A stretch of DNA of 58,850 nt from Adhaeribacter aquaticus DSM 16391 (lineage in GTDB: Bacteria > Bacteroidota > Bacteroidia > Cytophagales > Hymenobacteraceae): NCBI RefSeq assembly GCF_000473365.1, contig NZ_KI421517.1:2695945-2754794 (forward strand). The letters run 5' to 3'. Positions 1 to 8,870 of the stretch are shown here, in pieces. A model generated the notes under the pieces. The model was not told where the DNA came from and made no database searches. It saw only the letters and a list, made by a program, of their open reading frames with translations. Every line of letters begins with the position of its first letter. Within the stretch, counting starts at the first letter, position 1. The translations under genes were made by a program, and so were the position numbers.

Positions 1-426
1 CCTCCTTTCGTAATGCTCCGGTTTCCCCGAATAAACGGTGGTATTATAAGCCGCCAAAGTGGCAGCTAACAAGGTAGTATCTAAATGAATCGTTACTGCC
101 CCATTCCGTTTAGAGAGTACCTGCACCCGTACATCGGAAATATTGGATTCACTTTTTAAACGAAAGATAAAAACCCCGATTGCATTAATCGTTTTGGCAG
201 ACTTGCCAAAGAACCAGCTCATTTGGTGCCGGGCAACCGTTCCGCTACTTCTTAATAGTAAATTATAATCACTTACCTGCTGTATTCTCGGTGTATACAA
301 GGTTCCGGTTAAAGCTGTTTTATTAGCTTCTACTGTGTTCTTAGCAATATCATCGTAATTGTGTTTGGTTAGCTGAAACTCACCGTCAGCTTTTAACTTG
401 TTATTAAGTCTTTCTCCTGCTCCCAT
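1..426 (-). CDS. phage structural protein, 3' end cut by window edge
   Basis: Translated from the ATG at 426, the first 142 residues are open and run off the window edge. They begin MGAGERLNNKLKADGEF. No family is recognised. The start codon overlaps the stop of the gene upstream as TAATG, so the two are probably translationally coupled. It is the last visible gene of the late tail operon, after the fibre and holin-like genes, so a tail-tip, fibre-associated or lysis-region role is likely from position alone. The segment has no membrane span or signal peptide. Confidence 0.75.
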   Translation of the reverse strand, partial: MGAGERLNNKLKADGEFQLTKHNYDDIAKNTVEANKTALTGTLYTPRIQQVSDYNLLLRSSGTVARHQMSWFFGKSAKTINAIGVFIFRLKSESNISDVRVQVLSKRNGAVTIHLDTTLLAATLAAYNTTVYSGKPEHYERR

Positions 427-1133
427 TATAACCAGAATAATTCTTTTAAAGGTTTCCCCGGTGTGTACATATAAACAATATCATTATCCCGGTTACTATC
501 TATTTCTACCGTAATCAATCTTGGTTGACTACCCGTAGCTAAAGCTTGTGCCGCTCCTGTTGTTGTCACTGTGTGTTCCTCAAACCGGCTTACTAAACCT
601 GTTAAAGCACTACTGGCATTACTAGCCGCTGTTTGCAATTGCGCATGCACATCAACGCCTTCCGCAAAGTTTTGCAGGATAGCTAAGGCTTCTCTAAGGT
701 TGTTAACTGCATTATTCTCATCTCCTTCTCCCGGGCCAATGAGTTCCAGCACCCCAGCTAATGCCTGATTAGTGGTAGTAATAGTCTCTTTTAAGGAAGC
801 AATGGTATCAGTGGTATTATTACCTTTTATAGCATCTACTAAAGCTTTTGCAGCATTAGCTGCGGCGGTTAGTATTCCATTTCGGTAGGATTCTTTTATA
901 GTAACCGTTTCAACCCCTTCTACCGTGGTTTTATCGAAATTATCATCTGAAAATATCAGGTCATGCAGTACTCCCTTTTTAATCTTTGGCCCTGCTTCTG
1001 TCTCTTCCAGAATAATCTCAACAAGCTCATTATGCTTTTCTTTTACCTCGGTAGCATCTTTAGCATTCCAACCATTAGAGCCATAAGGTTTAATTTGGGT
1101 TTTATCGGGGTATGTTATTTTAGGTAGCGCCAT
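426..1133 (-). CDS. tail-region protein of unknown function, 235 aa
   Basis: I do not recognise a family. The N-terminal 60 residues are charged and include KEKHNELVEIILEE. The middle (about 85-200) is rich in Ala, Thr and Leu and looks helical, for example LREALAILQNFAEG. The end is more beta-like (ITVEIDSNRDNDIVYMY). This fits a trimeric stalk or chaperone-type tail protein. The start at 1133 overlaps the upstream membrane-protein gene by 14 bases and the stop forms TAATG with the next gene, so it sits inside a tightly coupled late operon. The role is inferred from position. Confidence 0.75.
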   Translation of the reverse strand: MALPKITYPDKTQIKPYGSNGWNAKDATEVKEKHNELVEIILEETEAGPKIKKGVLHDLIFSDDNFDKTTVEGVETVTIKESYRNGILTAAANAAKALVDAIKGNNTTDTIASLKETITTTNQALAGVLELIGPGEGDENNAVNNLREALAILQNFAEGVDVHAQLQTAASNASSALTGLVSRFEEHTVTTTGAAQALATGSQPRLITVEIDSNRDNDIVYMYTPGKPLKELFWL

Positions 1134-1527
1134 GTTCTTTTCTAGTTAGGACTTTACTGTAAAGGAATTCAAATACCACATGAAAGAAGACTTTCGCTAG
1201 TATGCTGAATAAGAGTGGGTAAATCGGATTGATTTTCTGAGCCGAACAGTAAACACCTAACTGGAAGAAGCACACCATGCCCCCGAAAAAGCAAGCATAC
1301 TGAATGAGATTAGCCAGGTGCCAGGCATCCGTAAGGGCAACAAAAAACGTAGAAGAACCCCAAAATTTTTCGCCTTGGGCTTTGTCTCCGTTCTTCCATT
1401 TTGCTTCTCCAGAGTTAGACCAGAAAGGCCCGTTATAAATTATTTTACCGTGAGCTATGGCATCAGCCAGGGCTTTCATTGCCCCAGCCAATACCACCAG
1501 AAAGATTATTAAGGAAGCGAACACCAT
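1120..1527 (-). CDS. small integral membrane protein of the lysis/tail region
   Basis: A 135-aa protein with an N-terminal hydrophobic helix (about 2-24) and two further spans at about 65-90 and 98-125, separated by a polar loop containing WKNGDKAQGEKFWG. No named family is recognised. It starts in a TAATG overlap with the two-span holin-like gene just upstream, so the pair may form a lysis cassette (holin plus accessory membrane protein). No endolysin is visible in the window; it may lie to the left. An alternative is a membrane-acting moron unrelated to lysis. Confidence 0.7.
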   Translation of the reverse strand: MVFASLIIFLVVLAGAMKALADAIAHGKIIYNGPFWSNSGEAKWKNGDKAQGEKFWGSSTFFVALTDAWHLANLIQYACFFGGMVCFFQLGVYCSAQKINPIYPLLFSILAKVFFHVVFEFLYSKVLTRKEHGAT

Positions 1528-1733
1528 TACTTAATCCGCTTTAAATTCCAGATAACAGATATAACTGCGGCGGCTATACTGGCGCCAATTACCCAAAGCG
1601 TACTAGTTGCAAAACCATCGTTGCTGTTGCCTTCTATTGCCAGGGTAATTAAGGCGCCCAGGATCAGCCATAACACCCAATTGTGTAAAGAGCCTATGGC
1701 TTTCAAGAATAATAAGTCTAATATCTTTTTCAT
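1527..1733 (-). CDS. putative holin-like two-span membrane protein
   Basis: 68 residues with a basic start (MKKILDLLFLKAIG), a first span at about 16-36, a short polar loop with EGNSNDGFA, a second span at about 43-62 and a basic end (NLKRIK). This size, two-helix layout and charge pattern suit a small phage holin, and the gene sits after the tail-fibre genes where lysis cassettes often lie. The assignment is from topology and position, not a recognised signature. It ends in a TAATG overlap with the next membrane protein. Confidence 0.55.
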   Translation of the reverse strand: MKKILDLLFLKAIGSLHNWVLWLILGALITLAIEGNSNDGFATSTLWVIGASIAAAVISVIWNLKRIK

Positions 1734-1735
1734 GG

Positions 1736-2149
1736 TTACTCTTCTGTTATTGTTTCAGGATAATTGGCCGGTTCGTCCTCTACCGGGTTAAAGTACTTTG
1801 GTTTGCCTTGAGATTTAAGTAACCCATCAAGTAACAAAGGTTTGATGATGGGCAACCCTAGTGTGGCCTCGAAGTAGTCATAATCCCACCGGCTCAAAGT
1901 AAACTCTACCGTTTTCTGCGTTTTCAACTCTCCGTTCGGGTCTAGTAATTGCTGCATAAACCCTACCCTAATCAGTTTCCCTTTTTCCCGAATAAGCAGG
2001 AATTCAAACTCATAGCGGTATTGCCAGCCTGCCGCCGTAGGTTCTTCTAACTGGGTAACACCTGCTCCTATAGTAATGGTTTGTCCGTCAACACTATAGG
2101 TATTAGTAGGCATGTTCTGAATTAAATCGCGTATTTGTTCTGTTGTCAT
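1736..2149 (-). CDS. tail-fibre-associated protein of unknown function, 137 aa
   Basis: No family is recognised. Residues 1-30 are a polar helix followed by a beta segment (YSVDGQTITIGAGV). The centre includes EFEFLLIREKGKLIRVGF and the C-terminus is acidic and Pro-rich. Its ATG overlaps the stop of the 793-aa fibre gene as TAATG, so the two are co-translated. Small genes directly after a fibre gene are often fibre-assembly chaperones or distal subunits; that is inference from position only. Confidence 0.7.
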   Translation of the reverse strand: MTTEQIRDLIQNMPTNTYSVDGQTITIGAGVTQLEEPTAAGWQYRYEFEFLLIREKGKLIRVGFMQQLLDPNGELKTQKTVEFTLSRWDYDYFEATLGLPIIKPLLLDGLLKSQGKPKYFNPVEDEPANYPETITEE

Positions 2150-4530
2150 TAAACAATTTCTGTTCTGGTTACCGGGAAGCCTTCGCTATCCGCTACTGTT
2201 TCCCCAATTAATTTTCCGGTAGTTGTTTTATGAGAAATATTATAGCCGACATAGGATCCGGTAATGATTTTGTCACTAATGGATACTGTTATCTGATTAT
2301 CATTGAAGGTTGCTCCTGGGCTAATAGTTAAGGTTCTAACATGCGTCCCAAAATTGTTTCCGGTGACGTTTTGCGCTTGGATTTGAATTTGATTATTGAT
2401 AGGATTTGCTCTAACCAATTTCATAACATTCCGGCTAAATCCGTTTGCAAAGGCGCTACCTACAATGTGATTCAAATGGTTGTACTTGCAGTTGTCTCCG
2501 AACGTATTTAAATAAACATCTTCCCCCCAATTGTCTTCAAAGCCATTCCCTACCGTGTTGGCCTGGAAAAGATCATAGGTGTTGGAAAGGAAGTTAGGGC
2601 CGGAGGTATTACCAGAGCAGTAGTCTTTAAACCGGTTTACATTAAAGTTATACCGGGCGATATTATTATTGAAAAAATTCCCACTGGTGTTGGAGATGGT
2701 GCGGCTGGCAAAACAATTCCCGGACATGCTGTTACCAAAGTTGTTATTGGCCACATCAAACCCCCAACTGTTATTTACTATGGAATTACCAAAATTATTA
2801 TTGCGGAGTCCTGAGTCATTAATGCCGTACGGGTGAACGTTGCCACTTGCATCATTACCGAAATTGTTATTAAAGGAATAACTACCGAAATAATTACTAT
2901 TAGCCCGTTTCCCGAACTGGTTGCGGTTTATATTACTTCCCCAAAAAATATTATTAAATGAATTGTCGCCTAAGTAGTTTTCGTAGATTGTCGCGCCATC
3001 GTCGGTTGCTATAAAAATATTCCCGCCATACGGGTTGTTGGACGGGTTTTTACCAAGCTTTATGTTTACAATTTTGCCAATATTCCCCTTTTCTAGTATG
3101 CCGTTATGGGTAGTATTGAAGGTATAAAAATCCAGACTATCACTAGTAAAATTGCTAAAAGTATAGCGGCCAATTCTTGCCGTTCCACCGCCTGTGAAAC
3201 AGCAATACCCGCCGTTATCTGTAACTACCATAATTAAGGCCCACCACTCATTTGAATAAGCTAAACCTAAAGTAAATCCAACATCAGGGCTTAAAATTGG
3301 ATCGTTGCCAATATTGCCTGATTTTCGGGAGGCATAAATATGCCCATTAGAACCTCTGCGAACTGCACCAAGTCCATAAGTTACCCCACTATTCCAGTCT
3401 AATACATTAGCCGGGTTTAACTTGTGTTTAACCGCCAGAAAATCAAATTCAGCCTCGTTGCCGCTTACCGGGTCGCGCCGCAACTCAATTTTACCTTTAC
3501 GGGGGGTTATGTTGTCTTCACAAACCTGATTGTTAAAGTCAAATTCAATGTAATGATTTGAATACGTTGAACTCCATGCCTGTTTTGCAAAACTGTTACT
3601 ACTGGTTGCCAACAGGGTTATTTCTTCGGTTGGGCCGGTTACGATTTCGCTTGTGCCGGTTTTAAAATGGATGGTTTGAAAATCAAGGACAGTATAATAG
3701 CGGTGAACCAGTAAACTACTGGCATTTTTCAGGGCGTTAATCTCTTCAAAAGTACCCTTTAAAGCCCCAGCAATACTTGTTACAAAATCTGGGTTAAGCT
3801 TATTAACCGGCACATCATTTACGATGCTTCCATCAGGCAACTCGTAATCTTCTGTTTCCTGTATAAATTGAGTTTTATCCCAATAAGGAGATTGCAGATA
3901 CTTCCTAAAGAGCACCATGTTAGGCGCTCTTTTAGAATCCCTTTTAAGGTCCGGCACTTCCGGCAGTTCGGCATCTAAATCGGTGTACCTAACATATTGG
4001 GCCCCATTTATATTTTCACTCCCAAAGGTTTCTGCACACGCCAAATTCTGCGCTCCTGCTAAAGAGAAAGGAGCAGAAGAATTAACAAAGTAGAACTTAC
4101 CCGGAACAAGGGCATTAAAAGCATTAATGGGCCGCGTAGGCATCCAGCTTAACCAACCCGTTCCGCTGGTATTTAAAGTATATAAAACCGTAGTATTCCC
4201 TAAAGAGGAGCCTAAACTGGTTGTTTCCCCGGCAAAAAGAAATTGAGATAAACCCTCTGGAATATCAGCACTTGCGGCTCCTGTAGCACATACAACTATT
4301 TGCGCATCGGGTAAAGTAAAATCCCGGTAAGCTTCGATCAGGTAAAACGTATCTCTTTCTAAACTTCCGAAGGCATTAATAGTCCGGCCCGGTTGCCAGC
4401 TCTCCCAGCCCGTACGCACCAGATTTATCCGGTAGATGCCTTTTACCGCAATACCCCAGGAAACGCTGTTTAACGGGATACTCGCCCCGTTAAAAACAAA
4501 CTGATTAAACCCTTTCCGGATGGTTCCCAT
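2149..4530 (-). CDS. tail fibre / appendage protein with Asn-rich beta-solenoid
   Basis: 793 residues. The N-terminus has two related modules of about 80 residues (about 8-80 and 92-165), each running from QF(V/L)F through a Trp-rich stretch (GWESW, GWLSW) and INAF to an alanine-rich end. A central region (about 180-470) has mixed beta content. Residues of about 505-665 carry an irregular NNNFGN-type repeat typical of a right-handed beta-helix or pentapeptide-like solenoid. The last 90 residues lack the repeat and may cap it. This design fits a receptor-binding fibre or tailspike; no catalytic site is visible. TAATG overlaps join it to both neighbours. Confidence 0.75.
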   Translation of the reverse strand: MGTIRKGFNQFVFNGASIPLNSVSWGIAVKGIYRINLVRTGWESWQPGRTINAFGSLERDTFYLIEAYRDFTLPDAQIVVCATGAASADIPEGLSQFLFAGETTSLGSSLGNTTVLYTLNTSGTGWLSWMPTRPINAFNALVPGKFYFVNSSAPFSLAGAQNLACAETFGSENINGAQYVRYTDLDAELPEVPDLKRDSKRAPNMVLFRKYLQSPYWDKTQFIQETEDYELPDGSIVNDVPVNKLNPDFVTSIAGALKGTFEEINALKNASSLLVHRYYTVLDFQTIHFKTGTSEIVTGPTEEITLLATSSNSFAKQAWSSTYSNHYIEFDFNNQVCEDNITPRKGKIELRRDPVSGNEAEFDFLAVKHKLNPANVLDWNSGVTYGLGAVRRGSNGHIYASRKSGNIGNDPILSPDVGFTLGLAYSNEWWALIMVVTDNGGYCCFTGGGTARIGRYTFSNFTSDSLDFYTFNTTHNGILEKGNIGKIVNIKLGKNPSNNPYGGNIFIATDDGATIYENYLGDNSFNNIFWGSNINRNQFGKRANSNYFGSYSFNNNFGNDASGNVHPYGINDSGLRNNNFGNSIVNNSWGFDVANNNFGNSMSGNCFASRTISNTSGNFFNNNIARYNFNVNRFKDYCSGNTSGPNFLSNTYDLFQANTVGNGFEDNWGEDVYLNTFGDNCKYNHLNHIVGSAFANGFSRNVMKLVRANPINNQIQIQAQNVTGNNFGTHVRTLTISPGATFNDNQITVSISDKIITGSYVGYNISHKTTTGKLIGETVADSEGFPVTRTEIV

Positions 4531-5825
4531 TACCCTATACTGACCTCCTGATTCTGTAAGCCACCCGGCACATGATACATCGTTCCGTTATAAGTAAAAG
4601 CACACGGTTGCCCGATAGCGCCGGCGTTAAAATCTACAAGGCCAATCATTAGGTTATTCTGCCAGAAAATTGGCATAGAAGCGGGGAATGGCGGATTGCT
4701 AGGCACGGGAGCATTAAAATGAAAGGCTGTACTGGCCTCACTATCCAGCGCAAAACTTACCCCACCAACTGATTGGCCCGGGAAAAGGATCGTATTGTAG
4801 CTATTAGCAGGAGGTGTATATTCTACCTTTACCAGGCTGTCCCAGGTATCCGTAACTGAAGTACCCATTAACCTTACAGAAATCTGGTAATCACCGTTAG
4901 GAACGTTGGAAAATACATTAGAGGTCTGGTAGGTTATACCATCCCTGGAATATTCGATTGCCTTATTGGTATTGTAAGGCGTAGCCAGTACCGTAATGCT
5001 ATTATTGTATGGTGTAACATTGGTAATCTCTACCGATTCTGGGAGGGTTGGAGGTACATAGGTTATGGTGATCGCCTGGTCACTGGTAGCTGTAAAAGCT
5101 GTACCAACAAGACGAGCCATAATTTTATTGGTGTAGGTACCATCCGCTACATTCTCAAAAACGGGAGAAGATTGATAGGTTGCCCCGGAATTAATACTGT
5201 ATTGCAAATCATAACCAGGCGTACCAGATGCAGTAATGGTTATTTTACGGTCAACCGCTGTTACGTCGCTAATGCTTATTGTAGGCGTAGCCCCACCATT
5301 AACTGTCGCAACATTTACCGTACTTCCTGGATACCCATAGGCGTAGAAAACACCGTTTAGCAGCACGGCAACCCGGTTATCAAATTGGGGCATTAAGGTG
5401 GGCTGAACGGTAAGATTCAGATCGAACGTAAAAACAATTACGCTTACATTCTCATACCGCCGACTGGCCTTGTTGCCGTTACTGGCGCCTTCGTACTTTA
5501 CCGAATAGTCTTTAGAGTGGTCCACATTGTGCCAGGTCTGCCAACCCGGCTTGCAGATCTCCGCTTCAAAGGCCTGCTTTTTGGTGTAGAATTCTGTTTT
5601 GCTGTTTGCTACAATAAAACATTTTAACCGGATTTGCTTGCTGTCAAAATTCAAGCCTTCCGACAAATCGAAATCCCTACCGGACTCCTCCGGCCAACTG
5701 TGGCTTAAAACTTCTTTAATAGGAAAAGGAGTGTCAAACTCTCCCAATCCATCTTCCACAGCAATACCAAAGACATCAAATAAGTCTTTTCCGTTAAGTT
5801 TATGTCGGTTAGAAGCTGCTGCCAT
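4530..5825 (-). CDS. distal-tail-like protein with two Ig-like repeats
   Basis: 431 residues. Residues 1-145 resemble the N-terminal part of a distal tail protein: a short address (NGKDLFDVFGIAVEDGLGEF) followed by a beta-rich domain with Trp motifs such as PGWQTWHNV. Residues of about 180-335 contain two similar beta repeats (YSINSGATYQSSPVFENV and YSRDGITYQTSNVFSNV), each ending in ARLVGT or VRLMGT and separated by a Pro linker. A C-terminal domain follows. Ig-like or Big-like repeats on tail proteins usually bind cell-surface polymers. It follows the tape measure and hub genes, as expected for tail-tip order. Confidence 0.65.
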   Translation of the reverse strand: MAAASNRHKLNGKDLFDVFGIAVEDGLGEFDTPFPIKEVLSHSWPEESGRDFDLSEGLNFDSKQIRLKCFIVANSKTEFYTKKQAFEAEICKPGWQTWHNVDHSKDYSVKYEGASNGNKASRRYENVSVIVFTFDLNLTVQPTLMPQFDNRVAVLLNGVFYAYGYPGSTVNVATVNGGATPTISISDVTAVDRKITITASGTPGYDLQYSINSGATYQSSPVFENVADGTYTNKIMARLVGTAFTATSDQAITITYVPPTLPESVEITNVTPYNNSITVLATPYNTNKAIEYSRDGITYQTSNVFSNVPNGDYQISVRLMGTSVTDTWDSLVKVEYTPPANSYNTILFPGQSVGGVSFALDSEASTAFHFNAPVPSNPPFPASMPIFWQNNLMIGLVDFNAGAIGQPCAFTYNGTMYHVPGGLQNQEVSIG

Positions 5826-5879
5826 ATCTAATTATAAAGCAACATACTTTTTAATAAACCTGCTTTTATAAGCTCTTAC

Positions 5880-7748
5880 CTATCCGAAGAGTACAGAAGG
5901 TAAAAAGGGTAACTTGTTTGCATAAGTTCTGGCTCCAATAAAGAACCTGGCTCCGGACAAATCCACAAACTTAATTTCATTGCCGTTTACCATACTGCCA
6001 TCCGGGCGTTTAGCAGAAATAAATGCTTCCCCGGTAACGGTTACCCGCATCATAGCCTGACCGGCATAACCCGACAGCGTATCTATATAAACAGGGAAGG
6101 TAGTCTCCTGGCCAGGGGTAAACTCAGCTGGTAATTGGAAAGGAGAATACGGTGATCCAGCATTGTTTTGTAAGAAACTACCCGCCAGGTAAACATTGTT
6201 GGAAAGGTCTTTCCAATAGACGGGGCGGGAAGCGGTAACAGATCCGAATACCTGCCCCAATGGTGCTGCCCGGTAGCCTGTTTTAAAAACAATCTCCCGT
6301 TGCATACCTAAAACAGTTACCGAGCCGGCCTTATCAAACCGGGACATATCAAGTTTATTTTTGATCTGTTCCACCTTCTGTTCTACCTTCTGTTTTACAA
6401 TGGGCGGGAGCGTAACATGTTCAGCCAGGGTAATGGATAAATAGCGGTGTGGCTCGTGCAAATCCCGCTCGTAAGCTGTTATCCTTGGATTAATATCTAC
6501 GCCTAAAGGTTCATCTACCACGTGTACATAATCGCCCAAGGTTAAGGCAATACCGGAACGTTTAAAATGTAGCGGGTCTGGTACAACTTCGTAAATTACC
6601 CGGGGTACGCTGTTCTCATCCAGATACCGCTGCGCCTTTTCCTGAAGTTCCATTTCTGCTAAATCAATATAATTTTGCGGTAAGGTTATTTCCGTAACGA
6701 TATACTGATCGCCCCGCGCTGGTTTTAATGTAAGCGAGGGAACCTGCAAGGCTTTTTCCTGCTTGTTATCGTTTATAACAAAGGTTTTGGTAATATTATT
6801 AAAGGAGGCATTTTCAAATTCATACCCAGCCAACGCTCCGGTATTAAAAACAATCTTAGGAGAAGTACCGTCGGGTAAGAGGTAATTATTGACATTAAAT
6901 TCTAAGGTAGAATCTGAGAAGGTATTGGGATCAACTACATTGGTAACCGTACCTACCCGGTTAGGGAAAACATCCTCAAAAATAATTGACTGTTCAATTA
7001 TGCCATATTTGTCAATATTCTTTTCCAAAGCCCAACCGGCGGATGCTGGTAGTTTAATGCGGTTGGAATAATTGCGGTAATCGCCGGGAATATTACGGGT
7101 TCCTCCTTCTACAATTAAACGGGTAACAATATTGGTGTTACTAACGCTCTGCCTGCGTAAGGCATATAATCCTTTCCCTTTCCCATATTCAAAGGTCAGG
7201 CCAGAGGTTTTGGCTCTTTTGGTCAGGTGAATTACTTTATCAATAATCCACCATTCCAGATCAAATTCTACGGCAAAGGTGGAAAGAGCTGCTAGACAAT
7301 TTAACCCGGAAAAGGATAAGGTTTTTGTTTCGGTTAAATCTACGACACCTTTTACCCAGCCCCCACCATTGCGGGCGGTGTTCCGGATAAGTACATCCAT
7401 GAAGGCATCAGCGGTACCGGTTAAGGAAAAATCAACGGTTTTAAATTCGTTATTTTCGTTTAAGAAATAATACCCGGTCTTGGCCAGGTCATAAGCTTCA
7501 GATTCAAATTGCAGGTTATAGGTATACTTTAAAACGCCGCTGCTATCTTCCTTTTCGTATACTGGTAGTTGATTTAATTGATAACGTTTACGGTAAACAA
7601 TTACATAATCCCCAATCCGGAAGTCTACCGGCTGGGGTAAGGTAAAAGAAAAGGTAACAAAATCCCCGGCCATGATGGCTTCTTTTACCACTCCTTCCGG
7701 CCGGACCGTTATAACTACCGTGTCGCCTCTTTTGATCTCGTAATCCAT
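5880..7748 (-). CDS. tail-associated baseplate hub protein (Tal-like)
   Basis: The product from the ATG at 7748 is 622 residues, beginning MDYEIKRGDTVVITV. Beta-rich N-terminal segments (about 1-170) and a long domain through RITAYERDL (about 440-450) suit the hub proteins of siphoviruses. Residues 460-485 contain a short heptad stretch (KQKVEQKVEQIKNKLD), and a C-terminal beta domain may contact fibres. The frame stays open 43 codons further upstream to 7877, but that stretch overlays a hairpin terminator, so 7748 is preferred. Gene order between tape measure and fibres supports the role; no lytic motif is visible. Confidence 0.65.
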   Translation of the reverse strand: MDYEIKRGDTVVITVRPEGVVKEAIMAGDFVTFSFTLPQPVDFRIGDYVIVYRKRYQLNQLPVYEKEDSSGVLKYTYNLQFESEAYDLAKTGYYFLNENNEFKTVDFSLTGTADAFMDVLIRNTARNGGGWVKGVVDLTETKTLSFSGLNCLAALSTFAVEFDLEWWIIDKVIHLTKRAKTSGLTFEYGKGKGLYALRRQSVSNTNIVTRLIVEGGTRNIPGDYRNYSNRIKLPASAGWALEKNIDKYGIIEQSIIFEDVFPNRVGTVTNVVDPNTFSDSTLEFNVNNYLLPDGTSPKIVFNTGALAGYEFENASFNNITKTFVINDNKQEKALQVPSLTLKPARGDQYIVTEITLPQNYIDLAEMELQEKAQRYLDENSVPRVIYEVVPDPLHFKRSGIALTLGDYVHVVDEPLGVDINPRITAYERDLHEPHRYLSITLAEHVTLPPIVKQKVEQKVEQIKNKLDMSRFDKAGSVTVLGMQREIVFKTGYRAAPLGQVFGSVTASRPVYWKDLSNNVYLAGSFLQNNAGSPYSPFQLPAEFTPGQETTFPVYIDTLSGYAGQAMMRVTVTGEAFISAKRPDGSMVNGNEIKFVDLSGARFFIGARTYANKLPFLPSVLFG

Positions 7749-7833
7749 GCCTACAATTAAAACACATTGCTGAAATAGTTTTTGTTTTTTAGGTGGTATT
7801 TGGCAAGAGGTAAGCGATTTAGCAGCAAACACA

Positions 7834-7865
7834 AAAAAGGCCTGAACTACTGCCCAGACCTTTTT
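7834..7865 (-). terminator. hairpin terminator after the HTH gene
   Basis: An 11-bp stem (AAAAAGGTCTG on the minus strand pairing with CAGGCCTTTTT, one G-T pair) has a 10-base loop and ends in a U run. It lies just past the stop codon of the 160-aa HTH gene and inside the apparent upstream extension of the hub gene. It therefore also argues that the hub protein starts at 7748. Confidence 0.75.
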
Positions 7866-7869
7866 AGGT

Positions 7870-8352
7870 TTATTCATTCTGATATTCCCTGAAATCCCGG
7901 TTTAACTCATAGGTTAAAAAGTAGTAGTAAAAAGTTGCTTTGTGGAATTTAGTTAAAGCCTTTTCACCAGAAAGCATTTCGGATAAAGTCGCCTTATCAA
8001 TACCAACCTGTTTAATAATATCGTTTCGGGAAAGTCCTAATTCCTGCATGCGCTCGTTTATCCATTCTTGTGTTACCTGGTTTAATGGCGGCACATAAAT
8101 AACTGGCACGAAGTAAAGTTTAAACTTTCTTTCCAGTGGTGTAAATAAGGCGCCGGCTCGGCTAACGAGCTGCTTCTGGTTCAGGATATAATTGTTCTTA
8201 AGTTCTTTTTGCTCTACGTGGATCCGTATAGTTTTCTCATTCACCTCCAGTATGTCAACGGCAATACCAGCATAAGCGCGTAGTTTATCACTGGAAACCT
8301 GAATGAGTTCCCGCACTTCATTATCTATGTCTAATAAATTTAAATTTCTCAT
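7870..8352 (-). CDS. HTH-domain regulatory protein, 160 aa
   Basis: Residues of about 110-140 form a Cro/C1-type helix-turn-helix (RNDIIKQVGIDKATLSEMLSG). It follows a helical N-terminus and a hydrophobic segment with FVPVIYVPPLN. The rest is unassigned. It lies between tail genes and has its own terminator right after the stop. It may be a moron regulator or an antitoxin-like protein, but no toxin partner is evident next to it. An adjacent 108-aa gene lies 48 bases upstream on the same strand. Confidence 0.7.
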   Translation of the reverse strand: MRNLNLLDIDNEVRELIQVSSDKLRAYAGIAVDILEVNEKTIRIHVEQKELKNNYILNQKQLVSRAGALFTPLERKFKLYFVPVIYVPPLNQVTQEWINERMQELGLSRNDIIKQVGIDKATLSEMLSGEKALTKFHKATFYYYFLTYELNRDFREYQNE

Positions 8353-8400
8353 GGCTAATAATATTTTATATATAAAGGTTGGGGCCGGAGCCCCTTCCTG

Positions 8401-8727
8401 TTAAAGTTTGATTTCTTCTAAGTTTGTCAGGTCGAAGATTGCTAGTTGTTCCTGCTCTCTGCCAAACTCAATTGCTTCTTTTCGGCTTCTGAATACTTTG
8501 CAGCTATCAAAGTAATACTGGTTGTTTTCGGTGTTTAACCAGCCTCCTACAATCTGATCGTGAGCCTGTGCGTGGGTGATAACGATTTTAAGGCCTTCAG
8601 TACCAAATGAGTTTTGGGTTTCTTTGTAGGCCACTACTACCCCGAATTTAACCTGGTTAGCAGTCCGGATGTTGAAAGTAAATCCGAATGGATTCTCTTT
8701 TGCAATTTGTAATAAGGTTTCTAACAT
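8401..8727 (-). CDS. accessory protein of unknown function, 108 aa
   Basis: No family is recognised. The product begins MLETLLQIAKENPFGFTF, has a mixed alpha/beta central part with a predicted strand KIVITHAQ, and ends with an acidic helix. An upstream in-frame ATG at 8796 would overlap the promoter described at 8767-8797, so translation most likely starts at 8727. It may be co-transcribed with the HTH gene downstream (48-base gap). It faces away from the plus-strand gene at 8871 across a shared regulatory interval. Confidence 0.65.
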   Translation of the reverse strand: MLETLLQIAKENPFGFTFNIRTANQVKFGVVVAYKETQNSFGTEGLKIVITHAQAHDQIVGGWLNTENNQYYFDSCKVFRSRKEAIEFGREQEQLAIFDLTNLEEIKL

Positions 8728-8766
8728 AGTTGAGATTTTTAATGCCTCCCGGCGTGATTGATGATA

Positions 8767-8797
8767 TAAAGTTACACAAAAGTTCGTTACTTGCAAA
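8767..8797 (-). promoter_or_regulatory. Bacteroidetes-type promoter for the 8401-8727 gene
   Basis: On the minus strand, TTTG (8794-8797) is followed after 19 bases by TAACTTTA (8767-8774). This matches the Bacteroidetes primary-sigma pattern (TTTG, 19-21 bases, TAnnTTTG) in seven of eight positions of the -7 box. Transcription would begin near 8760, downstream of the ATG at 8796, which decides in favour of the 8727 start. Confidence 0.65.
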
Positions 8798-8802
8798 CTT
8801 TT
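8778..8802. promoter_or_regulatory. 25-bp dyad overlapping the promoter (operator candidate)
   Basis: AAAAGTTCG (8778-8786) and CAAACTTTT (8794-8802) are inverted copies with a 7-base spacer and one mismatch. The right arm contains the -33 TTTG box of the leftward promoter. The same half-site and the same 9-7-9 geometry recur beside the phage repressor at 49075-49099, which suggests binding by one repressor or by related ones. Confidence 0.5.
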
Positions 8803-8870
8803 AAGGTTATAATTTTAATATTTATTCCTGCTATATTTGAATATAAATTCATTGCTAACCGGTACTTGAA

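Noticed and set aside
7749-7877. N-terminal extension of the hub gene (MNKPKKVWAVVQ...)
   Set aside because: It is read from a hairpin terminator and the 3' end of the HTH gene; the ATG at 7748 is the better start.
8728-8796. Upstream start of the 8401 gene
   Set aside because: This stretch holds the promoter boxes and the dyad, so the transcript begins after the ATG at 8796.
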